64,000 nt of DNA from Apricaphanius iberus. Taxonomy: Eukaryota; Chordata; Actinopteri; Cyprinodontiformes; Aphaniidae. The position numbers were made by a program, and so were the translations under genes. Under the pieces are notes generated by a model, which did not search any database, had not been told where the DNA came from, and saw only the letters and a list, made by a program, of their open reading frames with translations. The stretch lies in NCBI GenBank assembly GCA_028564705.1, contig JAPXFQ010002738.1, forward strand, positions 1,674,001-1,738,000, given 5' to 3'. Below, in pieces: positions 30,801 through 42,800 of the stretch (positions are counted from its first letter, which is position 1; every line of letters starts with the position of its first letter).

Positions 30801-33800
30801 CTCAGATCGGATTTTGACAAAAAAGTGGTAAAATAAACTTGCCGACCATAGGTGGTTATTAGCTGGTTAATATTCAGATAACAAGAGAAAAAAGACGGCA
30901 GAAATATCGTAGATGGTATGTAAAACATATTTACCGCTATTTTTGATTTCTTTTTACCGTTTACCTACAGGCAGTCAAATAGCGCTCAACACTCCCTCCT
31001 ACTGGTTACTCCCAAAAGCGTTTGTAAAAGGTACGCTGTTCGGTTCTCGTCTGACCTTTTAAAGCCGATAAACTTTTCAAACTATAGAGGAGGCTCCTCT
31101 TTTTTGGAAAAACTTCATCAGAATTGTGTGCTTCCCTCCTGCCAGCAGCTGTACTTAGTTAAAAACATTATTTTCTACACTGTGGTGAAGAGCGTGTAGC
31201 AGTGAAATCAGTCCTGGCTGAAACACTTCCCCTCATTAAACGTTCTGGAAGTTGTCTGAGCTTTTCACCGGTATAGGGGTATATTAAAAATTCATATAAC
31301 GAAAATGAACACCGGTTTTCGATATGAACCGCTATACCGCCCAGGCCTACTGTGAAGTTATTATAGCAAACTGTCGCATTTTTTATCATCTGCTCTTTCC
31401 TATCGCCTTTTGCTGTTTGCAACACCTGACTGCATCTCTTCCTGCAGACGAAACGCGCAGTAGAGCAGGGAGTGACGTAGATCAATAACCCTCCATCTGG
31501 CCTGACGGTGAGGAGAGATGTTCTCCTGGAACCGTGGTTCGGATCCGCAATGCTGTTCACGTGAGGCTGAACTAAGGAAGGAAGGAAGATCTTGCCAACA
31601 ACTGACGATGACATTTAGGACATGTTGTTGTAGAATATCTTCTCTGCTGTCCGGATTTAGAGCAGTTAGCATGCCAGGAGAGTGTCCTACAGCAACAGTC
31701 TTCAGTCAGACTCCTTTTATGATTCACGGCTACCTTAGATCCTTCCTACCCACAGGAACACTGTCCACAACGGATCTGAAAATACTTGGATGAAGTGAAC
31801 TACAACCAAATTTAATTTCCCTTTGGGGTAAAGAAAGCGTTTCAGAACTGAATTAATCACACATTAACAGGAACTTATGAAGATATTTAAACATATATTT
31901 ACAATACGGACCCCAGATTAAAGAAAACCTTCAAGTTATTACATTTGTAAGTTATTTATTTTTGTTTGAGTCAGACACAAATATGGAATAACTTCCACAC
32001 CGAATCCTCAAAATGAACCTGACACTGATGCTTCAGATGAGTGGTCAATTTCTGCCCAGAACCGTTCTTCAGAGGTGATAAGAAATGATTTATCTACTCA
32101 TATTTTAATAACTAAATCTTTTGGTAGCACTAATGAGTTTAATTTATTTACATTTCTCCTGTGACAATCATCCCTGCGGATCCCACTTTCATTGATTTCT
32201 GCGCGTCTCTTATAGTTTTATGTCGAGTTTTGAACTCTGTAAACCTCTTTGTGTTATACCAGGATGTCTGAAAATTGTTCTTTTAATAAAGTTTGACTGA
32301 TCCTTAACGTCTGTGTGACCAGCTAGCTACAAGATTTACAATGGGAAACCTTTTCTGGAGCTCCCAGATGTTTCCTTTGGTTTTGTCACATCTTAATGTG
32401 TCCCGACAGCTTCAGCACTGATTTGATACAGTTCAGAGTTACTTTGCTGAAAAATATGTAATCTTTCTTTTCGGCTCCATTTTCATAACCTCCTTGTTTC
32501 AGCACTTGTCGTTTTATTTCCGTAACCTTTGAACTAAACCTGTCTCATATTTTCACATATTCCTTTCTATAGCTTTATCCCCTCTCGTCTTGTTTTTCCC
32601 CATCTGCAAATTCTTGACTCTAAAAGAAAAAAATAGATTATGTTTTTATGAACCAATATTCTGCTCCATAAAATGTAACCCCAAAAACAACTGCTTCCAT
32701 ATGAGTGAGTTGAGGTAAGTCTGAGCTCCAGGTGAATCAGATGTAACAGATGCCTGCCTCGGATCTGCACTCTGATCGGTTACCTTGGCAGTTGGGGAAG
32801 GAGTGGAATCCAGATCTGCACTGTTCACAGCGAGGACCCTGAAACTCTTCTCTGCAGAGACAGCGACCGGAGGCATCGCAGCGCTCGGGAAGGGAACCGA
32901 CTGGGCTGCAACCACACACTGCAGGGAGAGGGCAAAGGTCAAGTAGCAACCTGGTTTATGAGATTAGTTCTGGAAGGATGGAAGGAAGGAAGGAAGGAAG
33001 GAAGGAAGGAAGGAAGGATTCATAACAGATGGTTTACAGGAACAAGAAGGAAGCAAGGAAGAAAGTGAGGAAGGATCAATCAGGTTGTAAGAACAAAAGG
33101 AGAGAAAGACGGTAGCAAAGACACAAAGAAATAAGTCACGTTCAAAGAATTGCACATTTATTTAAAGTGGACCTGGCACTTTTTGATCATATCTTTTAGT
33201 TCCCCCAGCCTGCCTACGGGGTTAAAATGACTGATTAGTCTTTCCTTTGTCCCGGGGTATGTCTGCCTACATCGTGAAATTAGCACTCAGAAACGGGCTG
33301 TTTGGCAGTTCGGCATATGACGACACGTTTCGGCATATTACGTGTTGAGTTCCAGCCAATGACCCCATTCCCTGAACTACACCCTGCAAGTCCCTCCCTC
33401 CGCGGCGCGGAGAGCTACGGTAACCGGCAAACAACAAACCAACGGCATGGAGTCCAGACCGCATCAAAACTACACTGTACCTGGGTGTACAAAAGAGAAC
33501 ATAAATCTTTTTGTCCTCCCCACCTCTGAGCCACTGAAAAGCTTGTGGATAGATTTTATGTATGCAGGGATTTCTAGGACGACTGTTTTTTCCAACTTGG
33601 GACAATACAGCAGTGGATTCACAGATCGTCTTAAACTTCTACCAGGATTAATACCAACTCTCCGTGAACCAGCAAATATCTCTATAAAAGTAAGCATATT
33701 TCCTCAATAATGTCCTTCAGCTGTTAGTACACATTGTGGCATTGGTGCTAGTATGCTTTTATTTGGGGGAAAAAAGATTATATATTATAGTTGAACAATC

Positions 33801-36800
33801 GAAATATCGTTAGAGACTCATTGACCACAGAAGCGCATAGCCTAGGCCCCGCCCTCCGAAACCCGGTCGTTATGTGCTAATGCTAACAGAAGGGCTACCT
33901 CGTCACACCTGTAATTCTACAACAAGGCTGAATTAAGGCAAGCGATCTTTTGATATAGTATATAGGTAGTGTGGCTAAAAAGGGCACAAACGTTGCAGGG
34001 AATTTCATGCCAGTTCTACTTTAAATAATGATAGTATAGCAAATATAAAATAAAAATGTGTGCAAAACAATAAAACTGTTCAATAATAAATATACAAAAA
34101 ATAAGCTTTTAACTTGAACAGTAGTGCAACATCCCAGAACAAAAAGTGCACACTAAAGAATCCAAATAAAAAACAAATTACAAAGTGCGCAAAATTATAT
34201 ACTGTAAAATGGGATTCACATAAATACGCTATATACACAAAATATTTATTTATATATAGAGATGCCAAAAACTGTTGAAAAAAATAAATAGACATTATAC
34301 ATTTTTTTCCCGCCGCATATTTGGCGCCCCTCACTAAATGGCGCCCAAGGCAAGCGCCATTAAGAATAACGCCTCTGAATGAAATCCAGCCTAATAACTT
34401 ACTATGGACGTTATATAAGTACATAAATTCCGGACTATAAGTCAAACCTTTTTAAAAGCCGCATCTGCCTATTTTAGTGGAAAAACCCAAAAGTGTACAT
34501 ATACAAGACACACCCGATTTGAAGCCAATGGTTCTTTAATTACCATACGGTTTGTGAAGCGGATTGTCGATTGTTGGGAAAGTGATTGGTGTTTGGATTT
34601 TATTAACATTCCAACCTGATGGAAACACCTCGGCCGTCCTCTCTGTGCGTACAAGCAATCTTCAAGACTTAAAGTTTGCCCCATCTGCTTTTGATTACCT
34701 CTGTAAGCTATTTGCCTTTTATTGCATTGATACAGTTGTTCACGCTGGCATCGCAAACGTCTCACCATTGATTCACTGCTGCCAGCGGTACTGGACGCCG
34801 CATCTTATCTATTTCTTCGTTTGTTTTCCATAATGAGGGTTTTTGCATGACAAGGTGTTTTTTGCACGCTGTCTCGTTCTCGTTATGTCTGTCTGTACCA
34901 CGTTTGTTTTCATTTTTCGCGAACAAAACTGCCTCTCTTTCTTTCCAGTCTCCAGCATTTTAAGGCACAGTAGGCTACGTTAGAGGTGAAGGACGTAACC
35001 TGTACAATCCATAGATCAAGGAGGTCCTCTAGTGGCCATTAGCTGTAAAAATCCATAAATAAGCCGCAGAGTAGCCGCTTATAGTCCAGAAAATACAGTA
35101 ATTTGATTTGCTAGTAGCTGCTATATCTATGGGAAGCAGGGGGCTTCATGATTGGAGAATTGGTATTAATATACCATTGAATCAATCCACAGAGACATAA
35201 ATTATTACTTTATTTAAATAATACTGATGTTTTTATTTTGTTCACCTTATGAGTAAAAATGTTCATGTGAAAATATCCAGACTCAAAAGACCAGGCGCCG
35301 GGAGGGACTCACGTTGGCAGAGAGGGTAGTTGAAATAACCAGGCGCACACTGATCACAATGGTAACCGTGGAAACCGTTCCGGCACATTCCATGACCGGT
35401 CACCAAGTCACATGACCCATCCAGACAGCCTGGACCCGAACACTGACAGGCTGCTCACAAAGTGAGACGGAAAAAAGCAGAAAACAGGAGACAAGAGCAA
35501 CATGTCAGTCAGAACAACAGTCACTACAACTAGTCACACAGGTAGAACTGTTAGAGGAGATTGGTGACAAGTTTTGGTAGGAAGGAAGGCAGGAAGGAAG
35601 GAAGGAAAGAAGGAAGGAAGGAAGGAAGGAATGAAGGAAGGAAGGAAGCAAAGAAGGAAGGAAGCAAAGAAGGAAGTAAAAGTGGAAGGAAGGAAGCAAA
35701 GAAGCAAGAAAGAAAGGAAAGAATCAAAGAAGCAAGGAAGAAAGGAATGAAGGAAGGAAGGAAACAAAGAAGGAAGGAAGGAATGAAGCAAAGAAGGAAG
35801 GAAGCAAAGAAGAAAGGAAGAAAGGAAGGAAGAAAAGAAGGAAGCAAAGAAGGAAGGAAAGAAGGAAGGAAGGAAGGAAGGAAGGAAGGAAGCAAAGAAG
35901 GAAGGAAGGAAGGAAGCAAAAATGGAAGGAAGCAAAGAATGAAGGAAGGAAGGAACGAAAGACGGAACGAAGGAAGGAAGGAACGAACGAAAGACGGAAC
36001 GAAGGAAGGAAGGAGGCAAAGACAGAAGGAAGGAAGGAAGGAAGGAAGGAAGGTAGGAAGGAAGGAGGCAAAGACAGAAGGAAGGAAGGAAGGAAGGAAG
36101 GAAGGAAGGAAGGAAGGAAGGAAGGAAGGAATAATCTCTCACCCTGGCAGTTGAGGCCATAGAAACCAGGAGCGCAGCTGTCACAATGGTCCCCACTGAA
36201 ACCAGGTTTACAGATGCAGGTTCCAGTCCGAGGGTCCGGCCTGCAGGAGTTATCCACAGTACCCGCCGCACTGCACTCACAGTCTGCATGAAAAATATGA
36301 TCAAATCAGGGTTTTTTTTTTCATAAACAATCTGTAAAATATTTAAACAAAAACTGTGGAACATTTTTAATTCATTGTAAATGGAAAGAATGAATGTTAA
36401 AAAATGCTGGAAAATGGGCAAAAACAGACCCAACAGAGAACAGACAAGTGGCTTCGTCAGAGTCACCAGCTTATCTTCTTTGAGCTACATTCTGTTCACA
36501 CAAAAGTTTTCCCAAGACTCCTTTAAATGTCTGAGTGAAACGATCGTAGCTGAGGGAAACACAGGAGAATAATTCACAGGGAGCCTACTGCCGAGTCAAG
36601 GTCAGACGTTTGCTTCTGTTTCCAAAACACAAAGAGCCAAAAACTCTGTTTCAGTGATTGCACTGGAATCCTGAGACTAACCCATCTGTGCAAATGAAAC
36701 CCATTACAGCTAACTTTCATTCGAAACACTAAAACTGGTGTCAGGTATACACTTTGACTGGGCCATTAAAAACTCGGGCTGTTTTTTACCAAAAAAAAGA

Positions 36801-39800
36801 CCAGAATTCAGGATTGAACTGATATCAGATCATATTCCAACAATAATTTGCAAAAAAATTTCCGTCCTCTTCAGTTTTTGCATATTTGAACGGGAGAAAG
36901 ATTTTTAAAAGATAATATCAGTTAGATGCCACATTGGATGCAATAATCTGTCGTAGCAACACGGAGTGGACACCAGCATGTATTGCAATAACATGACGGC
37001 CGATAAGGCTGTAGAAATCTGTTTGCAAATAGCTATTAGTATTAGAAATGGCTATTGTATTTGTACAGCATGCTTTACATGATTCAGTGGTAAAAAAACC
37101 CAAACATATGATAAAAGCATGGAAAGAAAAAACAGCAATCAGGAATACGACAAAAAAAAAAAAACGCTTAAAAGTATGAAATTAAAAATAGCCTATAAGC
37201 ATGAAATATGAGAGCAGTTATAATAGTCCAATCAAAGGCAGCTTTAAATAGATACGTTTTAAGTTTTGATTTAAAAGCAGCTCAGTGTTTCAGCAGCTTT
37301 GCAGTCATCAGGAAGTTTGTTCAAGACAAGAAGAGCATAGAAGCTGAATGCTGATTCTCGACAGCAGGTCTTCAACATATTTTGGTGCTAAGCCATTCAC
37401 CGATTTACAAGCTAATACTATTACGGTATGTCCACACCAAACGCGATAAAGCAACCAAAAAAGCACGTCGCGTGCCGAGCTGTTCGCGTTCACATTCGCA
37501 CCTTGAAGCGTGTACAAACCAAACTGGATGCGCTTAAAATATGGCATTTTCACGCGCGACCTGGGGCCAGAGTGCAGCTGGCGGTGGATTATGGACTATG
37601 GTCTCCGATCTGATGGAGGACAGAGTGGATTACGTGTTCGGCCTGGCCTCCGGTAGAGCTGGGACTGTGGGTTTGGTGAGCTACAGATACAATCTAGCTA
37701 CGGCAGAGGGATCCATTAACAGCAGCGAGCCTCTCATAAACACCGGCTCCTCGCCGCCTGGAGAACATGACCTCGTCCAAGCTTCGCCTGCCGACACACC
37801 AACTACATTTCTGAGCAGCTGTCCATCTGTCTGCGGTTCGTAACAGTTTATAATATTTGAGCAGCGTGGGACGTGGTGCGGGAGCTGCTACCAGGAAACC
37901 AGGTGAGGAGGCCGTTTCAAGGCTGACTTCTATGCCGAGAGGTGCTTTTACAGCAACAACGGCTCTTTTAAGAGCCACCCACAAACCTCTTAAGAGCATT
38001 CCTGTCTAAATAGTTTATTTTTTTATTTCTGTCTCTGTATAGGAAACAGCTTATGTCATGTAGCTCGGGGTGATTAGCCACGATGTTTATCAGTATTTCC
38101 TCCATGTCCTGCTGAGGCTGTGATTCCATGACAGTCACAGAATCACTGATAGTCTGTCGCCTGATTGGTTGTCGCGGCGCGATTTGACGCTGGAGTTCAG
38201 ATTTTTCCAACTCGAGCGGTAGAATATATGAACGCGAATGCACAAAATGCACAACATAAAATGCAGCGCGAATTTTCCATTGGATCTGTAGCACGAATTG
38301 TTCGCGCAAATCAGGCAGAAAACCTTTTTTCCTGACGCAAATCTGCTTCTGAAGTGTCGCGGGACCCCAAGTCGCGCTTCATCGCGCTCCTCCATTGATT
38401 TTACATGCAAACCTGAAGCTCGAGTCGTTCCTATCGCGCACCGTTAGAGTTTAAAAGTATTTAGTGTAATCCCACATCCTTTTCCCTTGGGTTTCCAACC
38501 ATTTGACGGTTTGAGGGAAGAGAAGATGACGTACTGATGATCTCCCCAGCTGGTTTTGCTTCACCATTGTTGTCACTGTCGGTTGGATAGGTGGGGATGA
38601 CTGGTGAACAGAAAAACAGAGAGTTTCTTTTAGATGCAGTGTTTGAAAAAAAAAAAAAAAAAGGTAAAAATGAAGAAACGTTTCTGTTCCAACTCACGGT
38701 AACACTGGGGGAAGTTGACGAAGCCGCTGGCACAGGCGTCACAGTTCTCTCCGGTGTAGTTTGGTTTGCAGATGCAACGTCCGGTCAGATCCTCGCAGGT
38801 ACCGTCCGTGAACTCCGACTGACAGTTACAGGCTGAGAGGCAAATAACAGCAAGAGGTGAGGCGTGGTGACAGACTAGGCGAAAACTAAGCTACCCGTGG
38901 TTGAACAGCAGACACTCACGCAAACAGGCCAGGGGGGACTCGATGGGATGGTTAGGTGACCTGTAGTAGGTGGGGATGCATCGCTCACAGTTGACCCCGG
39001 TGGTTTGGTGCTGTGAAGGACGCCGTCCACCATTAAAGCTCCATCACTAAACACAACATCTAAACATTTCAGGGGTCTGGAAGTACCTGGCAGTTGAGGC
39101 AGACCCCTCCCCCTCGGTGGTGTCCGTGGATGTCGAGACTGGCTCTCCGTCGGTCCACCTCAGGATCGTAGTAACAGTCGAAGGAGTGACGGTGACAGTT
39201 ACAGGCTAAAAGAACCAATAAAAGATTCTTTTTCAAGCAAACAATACTGGGGAAAAGGCAGGAGCTCAGGAATTTTGTCCAAATATCCAGCATAAAAGCT
39301 TGTATTGTGAGAAATTTAATATAAATAATAACAGAAGTTGGTAAATAAAGATAGGTATTACAGTATGGGCTATGCAAGTAAAATGTAAAAATATAGGCTA
39401 TAAAGTACGAAGAAGAATAATAAAGGACTATCGATATGCAGCCTACAAGATTAACAGTGCTAGCAAATAAATAGAAGAAAACTATATTGCACACTGAATA
39501 TTAAAAATGAATATATTTAGCAGAATCTGAGGTATTGCATAGTTTAATAACAATGTGTCAGTGTGTCACACACGATGCTATCTTGAGGCCACAAGATAGT
39601 ATCTTGACTTAAAAAAATATAAGTGAATGTATTATATCAAATCGTACTTTTGGCAGAATATCGTGATACATATCATATCTTGAGCTGAATATCGTGTATC
39701 GTATGATATCGTGAGAATGGTGCATCGCTACAGCCCTACTGCCCTATCTTCGATGAAAGCAAATGTTTGGGCTATTTGAAAGGATTTCTCCATGCTACTG

Positions 39801-42800
39801 ACCAACCTTTTAGCTACTTAATTACTTTTGTTGTTGTTGAAGTCTTCAAGTAGAGCGATCTGTTTTTTTAATAAGCCACACACAAACATCCGGCAGATCT
39901 GCACACCTGTTGGAGCATTCGAGGAACGATAAGTGCTCCAAATGATATTCATATCCCGCATAAGCAATAAAGTTGGACTTCAGAACATCATCGTGCATAG
40001 GTGGGGGTAAAAAACAACAACCATGTATTTAACTTTTGATGCACTCTGAAAAAAGAAGGAACTTTACTCAGAAGGCCTAAAAAAAACCCAACATTTCTAT
40101 TAGGGGTTTGAGGAAAAATCGATTCACGTCTGAATCTCGATTCCTATTTAACAAGATTCAGAATCGATCCGAAATGTTTGAGAATCGATTCTCAAAAAAT
40201 ATGTTTTCTGAACCTTTTTACATTTTCGCTTGGCGTAGTGTTTGTCATGCAACGGGCACCGTCGCATTGACAGGTCTGATGCGCCGTTGGCTAGCTAGTG
40301 CTAGCTGTAGCCGCTAGGCTAAAGGGTTTCAGCATGAAAGACGAAAGAGAAATCCAGCCCGCCCAGTCTTTGCTGAAGGTAAATGTTTGGGCCGTCTAAA
40401 AGGTCTTCTTCATACTAATGACACCCTTGGCTAAAGTTTTTATTAAATTTTTTATAAATCTGCAAGTATATAAGAGCGATCTTTCTTTATAAGCTACACA
40501 TAAACATCCAGCAGCGCTGCACACCTGTGGCGCTTTCAAGGAAGTCCGAAATATATGCTGAGTTCAATAACGTTAGGACTTTTAAAATTTCTAACAAAAA
40601 CAATGAAAATAATAACATAAGCCATAAATTTCTGTTTAATGATGGTTGATAAGCAACATTTGGTGCATACTAAATATTTTCAATGTATTTTCTACTACGT
40701 ACCAAAGAACAAACAAAATACTTATTTTATTTTTTTCTTCTTAAAATATATCAGCTTTTTTTTTCAAGACTAGAAATTTTGTTTAAAAGGTCTTGGATGT
40801 CCAGTTGCAATTTCATGTCTTGTTACTTTTGAACCAGTTCCCTTCTCTCAACATAGATTGTAAAATCCATTTTGTGTTGATGCCCTGTTACATTCATGGC
40901 TCACTTCATCACGGACACTTGGCAGATCAAGTTGTGTGCATTACAAACACAAATGATGAATGAAAGAGTATTGATTAAGAAAAATTTTTTGATGTGAATC
41001 GAGAATCGCTTCTGAAGCGAATCGTCACCCCAAGAATCGGAATCGAATTGAATCGTGAGATTTTGTAAGATTCCCATCCCTAATTTCTATTAGCACCATC
41101 CAAATGTGCGTGTGAGGAAGTCCAGACCGGGCTTCTGCTGAGCTTCATTAAAACCAACTGATTCTGTTGAACCAACACATGAAACACATTCCTGTTCAGG
41201 GTTCAGCGATCACACCTTCTCTGCTTGTGTGTGTGTGTGTGTCCCACTCACGTTCGCATTCATTAGCGCTGTAGGTCGTTGCAGGTTTCCACGGTAACTG
41301 GTGGAATCCGTGGCAACAGTGGTCGCAGGAAACGCCGCAGGTGTTGTGCTTACAGTCGCACTGCAACCTGTGAAACAACGAGAAAGACAACGTGAGGACA
41401 GGCCAGCGGTTTAGGCTCCAACTCCTACTAGGAGGGGAGTCTGATCCGTCTCAGCTCTACCCCGAGTTCCCAATTTAGGGTTAAGAAAGTATTGATCTTT
41501 AATCTCTTTATGTGAAAACAGGTAAGTGATCAGCAGAAAAAGGATCCTCCAGGCATTTTTCCACCTGAGCGGATGGAGGCAGACTGTTTTACCCTGCCGT
41601 CTAATCGGATTAGTCCGTAAACCTACTGCCCACCGAGTGTGGTCGAAACACAGCAGGGAGGGAGACAAAAAAGCCTCACATTGCTTTTTTTATCACTCTG
41701 AGTCATATTAGCACTACAAAAAAACACAAAGCAGTCACTGGACTGAGGAGGAAGTCTGACGAAGGGTAAAGGAAAAAAAAATCTGATTACTATCGCCTGA
41801 CTGTGAACTTTTATTCCAGCCTGACCTGAGGAAACATGGTAGACATTTGGAGTGGAAGTGTCTGGATGTAGAATACTTTCTAGCCACGTTATCAACACAA
41901 AAACTTAACTCGATGGGAGTTTAGATCAACACACACACACAAAGACACACTCTACATCTAAAAATATTTCCCCATCTGCCTTCAAACACTCATAAAACTG
42001 ACTGGTGTCCAGCTTTTTAATCCAATGAGGACTCTTGAAGCCAGAGGTGTCCAAACTTTTTGCTACAACGGCCAAAATCATAAAGTCGAAACTTTCCACG
42101 GCCCACAAACACAAATAAGATTTTTCTTTTATGTTAAAAAGAGGTTGTTTTTTTTAACTGATTTATGGTAAATTAAACAGGTATTATTTTAAATGAAATA
42201 TGAAGTTAAAATTCGTGTAGAAAGGGGATTTTTAAAGGGTTATAGATCTAAAACACATGGCTTTTAAGGTTTGCCTTTTCAAAATAAATAATTTTCAATA
42301 GGGATGTGTATTGGCAAAAATTTGGCGATACGATATGCATCATGAAACAACAAGGGACGATACGATATATTACGATATATTACGATACCATGAGTAAGAC
42401 TATACATTTTTATTTTTATAATTTAATTTCACTGTATAAAAACTGTCACATTCTAAACACTCCAACCTGTTTTTATTACTAGATCTAATTGATCCACTGG
42501 AATAAAGAAGGTGAACACAGCCACTAACTATCAGTCATACTTTTAATTTTAAGACAAAAAATTACTGTAACTGTTAATGTTTTAATTAAAATTCTTAAAA
42601 AATAAAAATTGATTCTTTGCTTTTGAATATCGATACAATAGATGGGCATAAAATATCGCGATGTATTAGCATATCGATATTTTCTTACATCCCTAATTTT
42701 CAAATAGTTTTCAAATATTTCCGACGGGTTAAAAAAAAAAGTCTTTTTCAACAGAAAGATCAGGGTTTGGGTCAGTCTTTTTTTTGAAAATATGTGTTAT

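Noticed and set aside
35579..36131. CRISPR-like array
   Set aside because: Simple tetranucleotide repeats with no spacers, in a vertebrate intron.
35561..36154. 197-codon plus-strand frame of KEGRKEGR repeats
   Set aside because: Same tetranucleotide tract read on the other strand; no non-repeat sequence.
35534..36466. Open frames of 122 to 310 codons rich in SFLPSFLPS
   Set aside because: They are translations of the CTTC tract, joined to exon w10 out of its true frame. Low-complexity artefacts.
37541..37843. 100-codon plus-strand frame in a GC-rich stretch
   Set aside because: No family recognised; opposite strand of a Harbinger-like remnant that carries a MADF motif.
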